The notes: generated by a model from the letters alone, not told the origin. Positions 1 to 8,893 are shown, counted from the first letter of the stretch. The stretch is 64,000 nt of DNA from Actinomadura hibisca NBRC 15177 (GCF_001552635.1 NZ_BCRO01000002.1:1-64000), one strand, 5' to 3'. Program-made: numbers and translations.

Positions 1-57
1 CCAGTTAGGCATTCGCGTGACGGCTGAGGTTCTCGGCGGCTTCGCTACGGTTGCGGC

Positions 58-669
58 ATGGAGATCGAGACCGCGCACGGCCTGGCTGAAGTGGCCCTGG
101 ACGGGCCTGTCGACCCGGCGTTTCTGCTCGTGTTGACGCACGGGTCCAATGGCGGGGTGGAGGCCCCTGACCTGCTGGCGGTTCGGGACGTCGCGCTGGG
201 GCTCGGCGGCGCGGTCGCGCGGGTGCTGCAGCCGTTCCGCCGGGCGGGGCGGCGCGCGCCGGGGTCGGCGGTCAAGCAGGACGAGGCGTGGCTGGAGATC
301 GTGGCGGCGCTGCGGGCCCGCTTCGGTGACGTCCCGCTGGTGCAGGGCGGCCGCAGCAACGGGGCCCGGGTGGCCTGCCGGACGGCCCGCGCGGCGAAGG
401 CGGCGGGCGTGATCGCGCTGGCGTTCCCGCTGCACCCGCCCGGCAAGCCGGAGAAGTCGCGGGTGGGGGAGTTGCGGGAGGCGGGCGTGGAGGTGCTGGT
501 CGTCAACGGCGACCGCGACCCGTTCGGCGTGCCGGACCCGGCCGACGCCGCCGAGGTGGTCGTGCTGCCGGGCGAGCGGCACGAGCTGGCCAAGGACCCG
601 GCGGCGGCGGGCGCGGCGGCCGCGCCGTGGTTGCGCCGCTGGGCGCCCGGACCTGGGAGGCGGGAGTGA
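58..669 (+). CDS. alpha/beta hydrolase of the Tex30/KANL3-like (dienelactone hydrolase-related) family
   Basis: Predicted soluble serine hydrolase of 203 residues; substrate unknown. The nucleophile elbow is visible as GGRSNGAR at residues 97-104, with Ser100 in the position where relatives carry GGKSMGGR. Candidate acid residues lie in the NGDRDPFG stretch (151-157) and the candidate catalytic His is His175 in GERHEL. The length is normal for this compact, cap-less family. It stands alone, ahead of a convergent DUF5999 gene, so the neighbours give no hint of the substrate. Family assignment is fairly safe, biochemical role is not. Confidence 0.75.
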   Translation: MEIETAHGLAEVALDGPVDPAFLLVLTHGSNGGVEAPDLLAVRDVALGLGGAVARVLQPFRRAGRRAPGSAVKQDEAWLEIVAALRARFGDVPLVQGGRSNGARVACRTARAAKAAGVIALAFPLHPPGKPEKSRVGELREAGVEVLVVNGDRDPFGVPDPADAAEVVVLPGERHELAKDPAAAGAAAAPWLRRWAPGPGRRE

Positions 670-789
670 GGAAGGTGGGAGTGCGGTGTCTTCCGGGCCC
701 GGGTCGGGCCCAGAAGAGCGGGCAGGTGAAGGTGCCCCCGAGAAAGATCACCCGTTCGGACTAGTCCCCCGTGGTGTGCGGAGAACGCG

Positions 790-993
790 TCAGGCGGCCG
801 GGACGACCAGGAGGTCGGTCGGCCGGTGCGGTGCGACGATCTTTCCGCCGGGCAGCAGCTCACCGGTGTCCTCGAACAGCACCACGCCGTTGCACAGCAG
901 GCTCCACCCCTGCTCGGGGTGGCTCGCCACGGTGCGGGCGGCGTCGCGGTCCGGTCCGTCGGGCGTGGGACAGGCGGGCTGGTGACGGCACAT
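790..993 (-). CDS. DUF5999 family small protein
   Basis: A 67-residue protein with the sequence pattern of the actinomycete DUF5999 family: an N-terminal CRHQPACP motif and a strongly conserved centre reading ASHPEQGWSLLCNGVVLFED. Function is unknown for the whole family. The start is supported by GGAGG seven bases upstream of the ATG. The two N-terminal cysteines and a histidine could bind metal, but that is only a guess. It is transcribed away from the lut operon, and a 13-bp inverted repeat lies in its upstream region. Confidence 0.8.
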   Translation of the reverse strand: MCRHQPACPTPDGPDRDAARTVASHPEQGWSLLCNGVVLFEDTGELLPGGKIVAPHRPTDLLVVPAA

Positions 994-1045
994 CGGCGTG
1001 CCTCCGGTCTCGACTACTGGTGGTGGGTGTTGTCTCTATGACGCA

Positions 1046-1058
1046 TTCCAGTGTGGAA
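1046..1058. promoter_or_regulatory. inverted repeat TTCCA-GTG-TGGAA upstream of DUF5999
   Basis: A 13-bp inverted repeat about 55 bases upstream of the DUF5999 start. The rest of the 360-base gap (994-1353), which separates the divergent DUF5999 and lutA genes, also holds a tandem GGTACCGG repeat at 1105-1120. Either could be an operator; there is no direct evidence which gene they serve. Confidence 0.3.
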
Positions 1059-1353
1059 CGGTTCGCTTCGTCGCGGCCATAGCCCGTTGGGACGGTTGTC
1101 CCTTGGTACCGGGGTACCGGTGGGCTGTGACCCGTCTCACCCTGGAGTGCTGTGCCCAGCGTGCCCTGTCCCGCATAACGGACCAAGAACGACACGCCGA
1201 CTGATCATCAAACATTCCCTGGGATTTCCGGGCGACCTGTGGCGCGCGTCCCCCATCGGCCATCCGCGTTGTCGTCTTCCCCCTCGCCACGGCCCCTCCG
1301 CGGCCTAGCATGACCGCCGGGGGAAGGCACATGGCGAGGAGGGGGCGTCCACC

Positions 1354-2088
1354 ATGCGCGTCGCGCTGTTCGTCGCGTGCTTCAACGACGCGTTGTTCCC
1401 GGGCACCGGCCGGGCGGTGACGCGGCTGCTGGAGCGCCTCGGCCACCAGGTGGTGTTCCCGGCCGGGCAGTCGTGCTGCGGCCAGGTGCACTGGACCAGC
1501 GGCTACCAGCGCGAGGCCGCCGACCTCGCGCGCGGCTTCGCGGCCGTGTTCGGCGGGGACGACGCCCCGGTGGTGGTGACGCCGTCGGCCTCGTGCGCGG
1601 CCACCGTCCGCCGCGACTATCCGCGCATCGCCCGCGCCGCAGGGGACGCGGGCCTGGCCCGCGACGCCGAGGGCCTGCGGGTCCACGAGCTGTCCGAGTT
1701 CCTGGTGGACGTGCTGGGCGTCACCGACGTGGGCGCGCGCTTCCCGCACCGCGTCACCTACCACCCCACCTGCCACGCGCTGCGGGCGCTGGAGGTGGGC
1801 GACCGGCCCCGGCGGCTGCTGCGCGCGGTGCGCGACCTGGAGCTGGTGGAGCTGCCCGAGGCGGGGGAGTGTTGCGGGTTCGGCGGCGCGTTCGCCATGA
1901 AGAACGCCGACGTGTCGGTCGCGATGGTCGCCGACAAGGTCCGGCACGTGCGCGCTACCGCCGCCGACGTGGTGTGCGCGGTGGACAACTCCTGCCTCGC
2001 CCATATCGGCGGCGCGCTCACGCGTCTGCGCGCCGGGGTGCGGACGATGCACCTGGCCGAGATCCTCGCCGAGACGGAGACGGTGTGA
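1354..2088 (+). CDS. lutA: LutA/LldE-type (Fe-S) lactate oxidation subunit
   Basis: Cysteine-rich subunit of the cytoplasmic LutABC complex that oxidises L-lactate to pyruvate. The 244-residue protein has two CCG-type cysteine motifs, at residues 41-43 (SCCGQ) and 173-175 (ECCGFGGAF), as expected for a LutA/LldE protein made of two cysteine-rich (CCG) domains. The ATG follows a GGAGG-containing leader. It overlaps lutB by four bases and heads a three-gene operon lutA-lutB-lutC, which fixes the assignment. A glycolate oxidase GlcF-like role is the alternative, but the LutB/LutC neighbours argue for lactate. Confidence 0.9.
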   Translation: MRVALFVACFNDALFPGTGRAVTRLLERLGHQVVFPAGQSCCGQVHWTSGYQREAADLARGFAAVFGGDDAPVVVTPSASCAATVRRDYPRIARAAGDAGLARDAEGLRVHELSEFLVDVLGVTDVGARFPHRVTYHPTCHALRALEVGDRPRRLLRAVRDLELVELPEAGECCGFGGAFAMKNADVSVAMVADKVRHVRATAADVVCAVDNSCLAHIGGALTRLRAGVRTMHLAEILAETETV

Positions 2089-3344
2089 CCCCTTCAGCGA
2101 CCCCCTCCTCCCCGCGGCCGAGGTTCGCCGACGCGGCCCGCGAGGCCCTCGCCGACCCCGCCTCGCGCGGGGAGCTGCGCGGCTCGGTGGCCGCCGTCCG
2201 GGCGCGGCGCGCGGCGGCGGTGGCCGAACTGCCCGACTGGGGCGAACTGCGCGCGGCCGGAAGCGCCGTCCGGGAGCGCACGCTGCTCAACCTCGACGCG
2301 CTGCTGGAGGACCTGGAACGCGCCGTCATCGAGGCGGGCGGCATCGTGCACTGGGCCGCCGACGCCGCCGAGGCCCGCCGGATCGTCCGGGGCCTGGTGG
2401 GCGCGGGCGAGGTCGTCCGCGCCGACGCGCCCGTGCTGCGCGAGATCGGCCTGACCGCCACGCCCCTGCCCGACCGGCTCCCGGCCGCCCGCGCCGGGGT
2501 GTGCGGGATCGACTTCATGGTGGCCGAGACCGGCACGATGGTGCTGCTGGAGGAGACCGGCGCCGGACGCGCGTGCCTGGCGCTGCCCGGCCCGCTGGTC
2601 GCGGTCGCCGGGATCGAGCAGGTGGTGCCCACCTGGCGCGACCTGGAGGTGTTCCTGCACCTGCTGCCGCGCTCGGCGGGCGGTCCGGGCGGCGCGGGAC
2701 GGTTCAGCCCGGCGGTGTCCACCTGGACCGGGTCCGCCCCCGGCGACGGGCCCGGCGAGTTCCACCTCGTCCTGCTGGACAACGGCCGCACCGGCACGCT
2801 CGCCGACGAGGTCGGCCGCGCCGCGCTGCGCTGCATCGGCTGCGCCGCGTGCGTGCACGTGTGCCCCGTCTACGAGCGCGTCGGCGGCGCGCCCTACGGG
2901 CCGGTGCGCGCCGGACCGATCGGCGCGATCCTCACCCCGCAGCTGCGCGGGGTGGGCAGCGCGGCGAACGCCTCGCTGCCGTTCGCGTCCACGCTGTGCG
3001 GGGCGTGCGCGGAGGTGTGCCCGGTCGGCATCGACATCCCCGAGATCCTGGTGCACCTGCGCGGCCGGGTCGTGGAGTCGCGCCGCCACCGCCCGGTGCC
3101 GACGCCGGAGCTGGCGATGATGCGGACCGTCGCGTGGACGTTGTCCGACCGCCGCCGCTACGAGACCGCGCTGCGGCGCGGCACCCGGTGGGCGCGGCTG
3201 CTGGCGCGCGGCGGGCGCGTCCGGCGGCTGCCGGGCGTGCTGGGGCTGCTGGGACGCTGGACCGACGCCCGCGACCTGCCCGTGCCGCCGCCGCGCCCCT
3301 TCCGCGCCTGGTGGGCGGACCGTCCCGGGGGAGGGGCGCGATGA
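2085..3344 (+). CDS. lutB: LutB-type iron-sulfur lactate oxidation protein
   Basis: Central iron-sulfur subunit of LutABC. I place the start at the GTG at 2085, whose last two bases are shared with the lutA stop codon; this gives 419 residues, a little shorter than many LutB proteins (around 470). The N-terminal two thirds is the DUF162/LutB domain, which shares its fold with LutC, and near residues 249-260 and 305-315 are two clusters, CIGCAACVHVCP and CGACAEVCPV, typical of a bacterial ferredoxin-type 2x[4Fe-4S] domain. The stop overlaps the lutC start (ATGA). Translational coupling on both sides points to fixed stoichiometry. Confidence 0.88.
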   Translation: MTPSATPSSPRPRFADAAREALADPASRGELRGSVAAVRARRAAAVAELPDWGELRAAGSAVRERTLLNLDALLEDLERAVIEAGGIVHWAADAAEARRIVRGLVGAGEVVRADAPVLREIGLTATPLPDRLPAARAGVCGIDFMVAETGTMVLLEETGAGRACLALPGPLVAVAGIEQVVPTWRDLEVFLHLLPRSAGGPGGAGRFSPAVSTWTGSAPGDGPGEFHLVLLDNGRTGTLADEVGRAALRCIGCAACVHVCPVYERVGGAPYGPVRAGPIGAILTPQLRGVGSAANASLPFASTLCGACAEVCPVGIDIPEILVHLRGRVVESRRHRPVPTPELAMMRTVAWTLSDRRRYETALRRGTRWARLLARGGRVRRLPGVLGLLGRWTDARDLPVPPPRPFRAWWADRPGGGAR

Positions 3345-4033
3345 GCCCGGAGAGGCCGAAGAGGCCGGACAGGGTGAGGCCGGACCGGACGGCGGACGCG
3401 GCCCTGGGGCCGGACGCGCGCGAGGAGGTGCTGCGGCGGGTGCGCGCCGCGCTCGGCCCGGCGCGCGGCACGCCGGTCGAGGTGCCGCGCGGTTACCGGC
3501 GGCGGCTGGCCCCCGACCAGGCGCCCGGCCGCGCCGACGTGGTCGCGCTGTTCATCGAGCGCGTCGCCGGGCACCGCGTCCCGGTCCGGCACGTGGTCGC
3601 CGACGAGCTGCCCACCGCGATCGCCGCCGCGCTGTGGGGGCGCGAGGCCAAGCGCATCGCCGTCCCCGCCGACCTGCCGTTCGGGTGGCTGGCCGAGCTG
3701 GACGGGGTGCGCGCGGTGCCCGACACGGCGGCCGGCGTGGGCGCCGCCGGGTTCGACGCGCTCGCGGTGGACGGCGTGGTCACCGGCTGCGCCGCCGCCG
3801 TCGCGCAGACCGGCACGCTGGTGCTGGACGGCGGGCGCGGCCAGGGCCGCCGCGCCCTGGCCCTGGTGCCCGGCCACCACGTGTGCGTGGTGCACGCCGA
3901 CCAGATCGTGGGCACGCTCGCCGAGGCCGTGGCGCGCCTGGACCCGGCCCGGCCGCTCACCTGGATCACCGGGCCGACCGCACCCGGCGGCCCCGGGGCC
4001 CGCGCCCTGGAGGTCCTGGTCGTCGACGACTGA
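3341..4033 (+). CDS. lutC: LutC-type lactate utilisation protein
   Basis: Third subunit of the lactate oxidation complex, 230 residues. The DUF162 (LUD) domain occupies residues 60-230 and includes the family pattern TGCAAAVAQTGTLVLDGG followed by ALALVPGHHVCVV. The ATG overlaps the lutB stop by four bases. The first 40 residues are Pro/Arg-rich and poorly conserved, so translation could begin further in, but the ATGA coupling favours the chosen start. Nothing downstream continues the operon; a TetR gene converges on it. Confidence 0.87.
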   Translation: MSPERPKRPDRVRPDRTADAALGPDAREEVLRRVRAALGPARGTPVEVPRGYRRRLAPDQAPGRADVVALFIERVAGHRVPVRHVVADELPTAIAAALWGREAKRIAVPADLPFGWLAELDGVRAVPDTAAGVGAAGFDALAVDGVVTGCAAAVAQTGTLVLDGGRGQGRRALALVPGHHVCVVHADQIVGTLAEAVARLDPARPLTWITGPTAPGGPGARALEVLVVDD

Positions 4034-4053
4034 GGGCCGGACGGACGACCGGA

Positions 4054-4103
4054 GAGCCGCCGGGCCGCCGCTGGGGAGCCATCAGGGAGCCGCCGGGCCG
4101 CCG
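4054..4103. repeat. 17-bp direct repeat between lutC and the TetR gene
   Basis: The 17-mer GAGCCGCCGGGCCGCCG occurs at 4054-4070 and again at 4087-4103, inside the short convergent intergenic space. It may act in termination or be a slippage product; no function is evident. Confidence 0.5.
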
Positions 4104-4120
4104 ACGGGGCGGCCGGGGGC

Positions 4121-4720
4121 TCAGCCGGGGTTGACGGCGTTCAGCACCAGGTCCAGGCCCGCGCTGAACCGCGTGTTCCAGTCCACCGGGCCCTCGGTGG
4201 CGCGCAGCGCCGCCGCGCCCTCGGCGGTGCCGCGCACCTCCAGCGCCGCGTGCCCGAGCACGAACGCCAGCAGCGCGTGCGCGGCGGCCGCGGCGGGCAC
4301 CTCGGGCAGGCCGCCCTGCCGCAGGATCTCCCGCAGCGAGGCGGTGGTCTCCGCCAGCGCGGCCGGGTTGCGGCCGGTGACCAGCAGCGGCAGCACCCCG
4401 GCGTGCTCCAGCAGCCGGGCCCGGTAGTCGTGCGCCCACCGGCGCAGCGCGTCGCGCCAGCCCGCCGCGCGCTCCAGCGCGCCCGGCAGGTCGGCCGGGG
4501 CCGCGCCGACGTGCGCGACCAGGCCGTCCAGGAGCTGCTCCTTGCCCCGGGGGAGGTGGTGGTAGATCGCCATGGCCTCGACCTCCAGGGCGTCGCCGAG
4601 CCGCCGCATGGTCAGCCGGCCGAGGCCTTGGCCGTCGATGATGTGCAGGGCCGCCTCGATGATCCGCTCGGTGGAGAGCGGGGGCCGGTTCTGCGCGTTG
4701 ATCTGGGGTTGCCGCACCAT
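4121..4720 (-). CDS. TetR/AcrR family transcriptional regulator with TetR_C-type ligand domain
   Basis: A 199-residue regulator. The N-terminal helix-turn-helix spans about residues 17-60 (IIEAALHIIDGQGLGRLTMR then LGDALEVEAMAIYHHLPRGK), with the longer C-terminal half resembling TetR_C_1 domains that bind small ligands. It converges on lutC and diverges from the next gene. An AT-rich inverted repeat lies 12 bases upstream of the start codon and is a plausible autoregulatory operator. The ligand and the wider regulon are unknown; the lut operon could be a target but has no matching site in front of it. Confidence 0.85.
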   Translation of the reverse strand: MVRQPQINAQNRPPLSTERIIEAALHIIDGQGLGRLTMRRLGDALEVEAMAIYHHLPRGKEQLLDGLVAHVGAAPADLPGALERAAGWRDALRRWAHDYRARLLEHAGVLPLLVTGRNPAALAETTASLREILRQGGLPEVPAAAAAHALLAFVLGHAALEVRGTAEGAAALRATEGPVDWNTRFSAGLDLVLNAVNPG

Positions 4721-4729
4721 GAGACCTCA

Positions 4730-4745
4730 CCTTACTGCGTAAAGG
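4730..4745. promoter_or_regulatory. candidate TetR operator, TTAC-N3-GTAA
   Basis: The core TTAC-TGC-GTAA (4732-4742) is an inverted repeat embedded in CCTTAC-TGC-GTAAAGG. It is one of very few AT-rich stretches here and sits directly before the TetR start, the usual place for autoregulation. Related copies occur at 13127 and 29468 (see findings). Confidence 0.5.
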
Positions 4746-4840
4746 CGGAAACTTTGGTGTCCCCCGTCACAACACGCCGGTGCCGAGCGTACGCTTGGCG
4801 CGGACCACCGTGAAGATCGGCTTTATCGAGGAGTACCGCC

Positions 4841-5305
4841 ATGCCGCTGGGCCGCCGGATGAGCAAGGACGTCGCCGACCTGTACGAGGCCGACCGGCGG
4901 CTGGCCGGGGCCTACCGCGACCGGCTCGACGAGGCCACCGCCGCCGAGCGCGCGCTGCGCGCCGCGCAGGCCGCCGACCGTTCCGAGGCCGAGGTGCGCG
5001 AGCTGACGGTCGCCTTCGACGTGGCGCTGACCGCCGCCATCGAGGCGGCCGAGGCCGCCGAGCGCGCCGAGATCGGCCCCAAGGGCTACGCCGCGCCCGG
5101 CGCGGACGCCAAGACCCGCCGCGCCGCCGAGATCGCGACCCGGCAGCGTAAGGCCAAGCCCGCCGTGCGGCCGTGGACCGGCGAGGTCGACCGGCTGCGC
5201 ACCGCCCGCGAGGCGCACCGGTTGAGCTACCGGACCGTTCCGGCCGTGGCAGGTTCGGTGGCGGGATCGGAGAGCCGCGCGGTGACGGGGTCGGTGGCGA
5301 GCTGA
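4841..5305 (+). CDS. hypothetical Ala/Glu/Arg-rich coiled-coil protein
   Basis: A 154-residue protein I do not recognise. Residues 8-75 are rich in Ala, Glu, Arg and Leu in a heptad-like pattern (AYRDRLDEATAAERALRAAQ), suggesting a helical hairpin or coiled coil; residues 85-125 are basic. There is no signal peptide or membrane segment. The start could also be the in-frame ATG six codons later (MSKDVADLY). It is followed by a clear hairpin terminator and reads as a single-gene unit. Confidence 0.6.
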   Translation: MPLGRRMSKDVADLYEADRRLAGAYRDRLDEATAAERALRAAQAADRSEAEVRELTVAFDVALTAAIEAAEAAERAEIGPKGYAAPGADAKTRRAAEIATRQRKAKPAVRPWTGEVDRLRTAREAHRLSYRTVPAVAGSVAGSESRAVTGSVAS

Positions 5306-5361
5306 CCGCCGGCGGCCGTAGCGCCGCCCACCGCGCTTCCACCGGGCCGCCCGCCCGTTCC

Positions 5362-5385
5362 CGGCCGCCCCACTCGGGGCGGCCG
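5362..5385 (+). terminator. hairpin terminator after the coiled-coil gene
   Basis: A perfect 10-bp stem (5362-5371 with 5376-5385) around an ACTC loop lies 57 bases past the stop codon. No T-run follows, as is usual for high-GC actinomycetes. Confidence 0.6.
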
Positions 5386-5545
5386 ACACAGGACCGGCGA
5401 GTGGCACCGGAGGTCGATGTTTGAGATTCTGCCCTCTCGGGGGATCGCCGGGCGTCCCGTACCGGCGTCGGCCGCTGGCTCAGGGGGAGCGCGGCCGGCC
5501 GGGGCGCGTCCCGGCGCAGGGCCGTACCAGCGGGGGGTTGGACAC

Positions 5546-6208
5546 GTGGAGCGCACGCCGCCGGATCGGCTTCGCGTCCTGGAGTCGTACCAGGACGGGG
5601 TGCGGGCGATCCGCGGGCTGGCGGCGCGGGTGGAGGACTGGGCGGCGCCGACCCCCTGCGACGACTGGCAGGTGATCGACCTCGCCGGGCACCTGCGCTG
5701 CGTGGCCGAGAACTACCTGGAGTACCTCCAGGACGCGCCCGACAGCAGGCTGGCCAAGCTGTTCGCCCAGGACGCCGCCACGGCCGTGCTGATCCGCCAG
5801 CAGGCCCGGCAGAACGCCGCCGAGCTGGCGGTGCTGCCCGCCGAGCACGGGCTGGGCCGCGTCATGGCGTTCACGGTGTCGGCGGGGGCCTACGCCGACC
5901 TGGTGCCCGACCTGTGGGACCGCACCCACCTGATCTACCGGGGCACCAAGCACACCGTCGGCGACCACGCGGGCGCGGCCTGCGTGGAGTGGCACCTGCA
6001 CGCCTGGGACCTGGCGCGCGCGATCGGCGAGGACTACCGGCCGGCCGATCCGGGGCTGCTGGTGTCGGCGTGGCACTGGGGCGTGCCGCACCTGCCGCTG
6101 GCCCGGGGCGACGCGTGGGAGGCGGTGCTGCGCTCGTCGGGCCGGTCGCCGCGCTGGCCCGCCGTCCCGGCCGGGCTGTCCGCGCGCCGGGTCCGCCGCT
6201 CCGGCTGA
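5546..6208 (+). CDS. maleylpyruvate isomerase-like mycothiol-dependent protein (TIGR03086/DinB-like)
   Basis: A 220-residue member of the DinB/YfiT-like fold found in mycothiol-dependent isomerases and many uncharacterised actinobacterial proteins. The signature PTPCDDWQVIDLAGHL near residues 32-47 contains the N-terminal metal-ligand His, and further histidines appear in WHLHAWDL around residue 150 (H-x-x-x-W-D). I start it at GTG 5546, which follows a GGGGGG-rich leader and matches the family N terminus (RVLESYQDGVRAI); a longer ATG-initiated version from 5417 would add a non-conserved Gly/Pro stretch. Substrate unknown. Confidence 0.75.
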   Translation: MERTPPDRLRVLESYQDGVRAIRGLAARVEDWAAPTPCDDWQVIDLAGHLRCVAENYLEYLQDAPDSRLAKLFAQDAATAVLIRQQARQNAAELAVLPAEHGLGRVMAFTVSAGAYADLVPDLWDRTHLIYRGTKHTVGDHAGAACVEWHLHAWDLARAIGEDYRPADPGLLVSAWHWGVPHLPLARGDAWEAVLRSSGRSPRWPAVPAGLSARRVRRSG

Positions 6209-6378
6209 CCGGCGTCCCGTCGCCTTCCGCCGGGCCGGTCTCACACGGCCGCGTTTCGGTTGTGCGCAGGATGTAGCAGCGCGGGCACACCGCGCACCCC
6301 CGCGCGTAACGGGCCCTTCCTAGTTTTCCGGGTGCGACGCGCCCCGTCCGGGCGCCCCTCGACACCTGGAGGAAGGGC

Positions 6379-7764
6379 ATGACGGCGCTGACCGACCACC
6401 CCGCACCGGCGAGAGCGTCCCGGGGCGGCCGCTGGATCGACCACTGGGAGCCCGACGACGAGCGGTTCTGGGCGGCGACCGGGCGGCGGGTGGCCGCCCG
6501 CAACCTGGCGTTCTCCATCCTCACCGAGCACCTGGGCTTCTCGGTGTGGTTGTTGTGGAGCATCGCGGTGCTGAGCCTGCCGGGCGCGGGCATCACGCTG
6601 ACGGTGGGGGAGACGTTGTGGTTGACGACGGTCCCGAACCTGGTGGGGGCCGCGATGCGCATCCCCTACACGTTCGCGCCCGCGCGGTTCGGCGGCCGCA
6701 ACTTCACCGTGGTCAGCGCGTTGCTGCTGCTGGTGCCGTGCGGCGCGTTCGTGTACGCGATCGAGAACCCCGGCATCCCGTTCTGGGCGCTGCTGCTGAT
6801 CGCGGCGACGACCGGGCTCGGCGGCGGGAACTTCGCCTCCTCGATGGCCAACATCACCCACTTCTACCCGGCCGCGCGGCAGGGCCTGCCGCTGGGGCTG
6901 AACGCGGCGGGCGGCAACCTGGGCACCAGCGTGACGCAGCTGGCGATGCCGCCGCTGATCGTGGCGTTCGGGCTGGTGGCGGTCGGGTGGGTGTGGATGC
7001 CGCTGATCCTGGCGGCGGCCGTGTGCGCCTACCTGTTCATGAACAACCTGACCCGGGCGACCTCGGCGTACACGGTGCGGGAGATGGCGGCCGCCGCCCG
7101 CGACCGGCAGACGGTGGTCATGTCGGTGCTGTACATCGGCACCTTCGGGTCGTTCATCGGCTACTCGTTCAGCTTCGGCGTGCTGATCAAGAACCAGTTC
7201 CCGGACGTGAAGGGCGCGCACTACATCTGGCTGGGCGCGTTCGCGGGGTCGCTGGCGCGGCCGCTGGGCGGGTGGCTGGCCGACCGGTTCGGCGGGGCCC
7301 GCGTGACGGTGGTGACGTTCCTCCTGATGGGGCTCGGGGTGGTCGCGGTCGCCGGCGCGGTGGGGGCGGGGAGCTGGCCGCTGTTCCTGGCGGCGTTCCT
7401 GCTGGTGTTCGTCGCCACCGGGCTCGGCAACGGCTCGACGTACAAGATGATCCCCGCGGCGTTCCGGGCGAGGGAGTTGGCCAGGGCCGACGCTTCCGAC
7501 CCGCTGGCGGTGGAGGAGGCGGTGGCGCGGGCCCGGCGCGCGGCGGCGGCCGCGATCGGCATCATCTCGGCGGTCGGCGCGGCGGGCGGCGTGCTGGTGC
7601 AGCAGGCGTTCCGGATCTCGATCGAGCAGTCCGGCGGCATCGGCCCGGCGCTGCTGACGCTGGCGGCCTTCTACGGGGTGTGCGTGGCGCTCACCTGGGC
7701 CTGCTACCTGCGGCGGGCGCGGACGGGGGAGGCACGCGCGAGCCTGGCCGAGGCCGGGGTGTGA
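6379..7764 (+). CDS. narK: NarK-type nitrate/nitrite transporter (MFS)
   Basis: A 461-residue, 12-helix major facilitator protein. The NarK/NNP nitrate signature is seen as GLGGGNFASSMANITHFYP and the second as GLGNGSTYKMIP, both glycine-rich motifs that line the substrate path. It carries a single NarK unit rather than a fusion. It lies 1.2 kb upstream of the nitrate reductase gene nasA on the same strand, with a small cysteine-rich gene and an opposing Nudix gene between, so it probably supplies nitrate for assimilation and/or exports nitrite. No exact copy of the nasA/nirB promoter element precedes it; a GTAAC half-site at 6306 is the nearest resemblance. Confidence 0.92.
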   Translation: MTALTDHPAPARASRGGRWIDHWEPDDERFWAATGRRVAARNLAFSILTEHLGFSVWLLWSIAVLSLPGAGITLTVGETLWLTTVPNLVGAAMRIPYTFAPARFGGRNFTVVSALLLLVPCGAFVYAIENPGIPFWALLLIAATTGLGGGNFASSMANITHFYPAARQGLPLGLNAAGGNLGTSVTQLAMPPLIVAFGLVAVGWVWMPLILAAAVCAYLFMNNLTRATSAYTVREMAAAARDRQTVVMSVLYIGTFGSFIGYSFSFGVLIKNQFPDVKGAHYIWLGAFAGSLARPLGGWLADRFGGARVTVVTFLLMGLGVVAVAGAVGAGSWPLFLAAFLLVFVATGLGNGSTYKMIPAAFRARELARADASDPLAVEEAVARARRAAAAAIGIISAVGAAGGVLVQQAFRISIEQSGGIGPALLTLAAFYGVCVALTWACYLRRARTGEARASLAEAGV

Positions 7765-7905
7765 CCCGCTCCGGGGCGCCGGTCGCCGCCGTCAGGGGCG
7801 GCGGCGACCGGCGTTCCGCCGCGTCACGGGGTGCAGAGTCGCAGGGGTACCGGGCGGCGCGGCCGGGTAGACAGTGATCGCGATGCTTCGGGGGAAGGGG
7901 AGAGC

Positions 7906-8154
7906 ATGGCGACCTGTGAGGTCTGCGGCAACGACTACGCGTTGTCCTTCGAGGTGCACGCGCAGGGCAGCGTCCACACCTTCGACTCGTTCGAGTGCGC
8001 GATCACGAGGATGGCGCCGATCTGCGAGCACTGCGAGTGCCGGATCCTCGGGCACGGGGTCGAGGTGGACCGGCACTGGTACTGCTCGGCCCACTGCGCC
8101 CGGGTCGCCGATCCGGACCGGGGCCGGGCGGCCCGCGACAGCGTGCCCGCCTGA
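7906..8154 (+). CDS. small Cys/His-rich metal-binding protein (prokaryotic metallothionein-like)
   Basis: An 82-residue protein with CEVCGNDY at the N terminus, CEHCECRILGHGVE in the centre and YCSAHC near the C terminus. The pattern of CxxC pairs and histidines (HAQGSVHTFDSFECA) is that of a widespread actinobacterial family often labelled metallothionein-like; zinc or another soft metal is the likely ligand. The ATG at 7906 follows GGGGAAGGGGAGAGC. Its place between narK and nasA is probably incidental, and no enzymatic motif is seen. Confidence 0.8.
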   Translation: MATCEVCGNDYALSFEVHAQGSVHTFDSFECAITRMAPICEHCECRILGHGVEVDRHWYCSAHCARVADPDRGRAARDSVPA

Positions 8155-8190
8155 CCCGGCCGGCTGACCCGGCGGCCGGCCGGCGGCGGG

Positions 8191-8673
8191 TCAGCCGAAG
8201 GCGGGCGCCAGGCCGTCCTCCAGGTAGACGGCCCGGCGCTCGGCCAGGCCGCGCAGGCACGGCTCCATGCGCCGCGCGACGTGCGGCGGGGCGAGCTCGG
8301 GGACCTTCTCGGGCGCGACCAGCACGTGGTCGGACAGCTCGTCGGGCGGCAGCGTGATCGCGTCGATCTCGGCGCCGGCGATGGCGCCGGCGAACACGAA
8401 CATGTTGGCGGCGTCCACCACGCCGTCGCGCGCCGGCATCCAGTCCACGCACACCAGGCCGTCCAGGCGGGGCGTCAGGCCGAGCTCCTCCTGGCACTCG
8501 CGCACGCACGCGGCCAGCGGGGACTCGCCCGCCTCGATGACCCCGCCGGGCAGGAACCAGCCCTCCTTGTAGGTGGGCTTGACCAGCAGCACCCGGCCCA
8601 GCTCGTCCAGCAGCAGGGCCGCGGCGGCGCCGCGGGTGCGCGGCAGCGAAGCGTAGTAAGCAGCGTCGGGCAT
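8191..8673 (-). CDS. Nudix hydrolase
   Basis: A 160-residue Nudix-fold hydrolase. The Nudix box runs over residues 43-65 (GGVIEAGESPLAACVREC then QEELGL) and fits G-x5-E-x7-REUxEExGU with the metal-binding glutamates intact. It probably hydrolyses a nucleoside diphosphate derivative in the cytoplasm; the exact substrate cannot be inferred. It is transcribed away from nasA and is separated from it by the nitrate promoter region. Confidence 0.88.
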   Translation of the reverse strand: MPDAAYYASLPRTRGAAAALLLDELGRVLLVKPTYKEGWFLPGGVIEAGESPLAACVRECQEELGLTPRLDGLVCVDWMPARDGVVDAANMFVFAGAIAGAEIDAITLPPDELSDHVLVAPEKVPELAPPHVARRMEPCLRGLAERRAVYLEDGLAPAFG

Positions 8674-8800
8674 GTACCGAGATTAGGCCGGATCACCACG
8701 CGTTCACGCGCGTGTGAGGGAGGGGACGGCCGCATCCGGCAGCCGGATGATCGCCGGGCCGCGAATCCGTTCGGGAACCGGTGCGGCGGCTCCGATGAGA

Positions 8801-8829
8801 GCTTGACACTGTTTCACAACGCTTGACAC
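8801..8829. repeat. direct repeat of GCTTGACAC upstream of nasA
   Basis: The 9-mer GCTTGACAC occurs at 8801-8809 and 8821-8829, exactly 20 bases apart. Each copy contains a TTGACA -35-like hexamer. It lies in the 291-base gap between the Nudix gene and nasA, about 70 bases before the conserved nas/nir element, and may be an activator site or an alternative promoter. Confidence 0.45.
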
Positions 8830-8893
8830 GTGATCGTCAGTTTTCGGCGGCCGGAAGCCGCGCGCGTCACCTGACCTTGGCGAACGGCGCCGC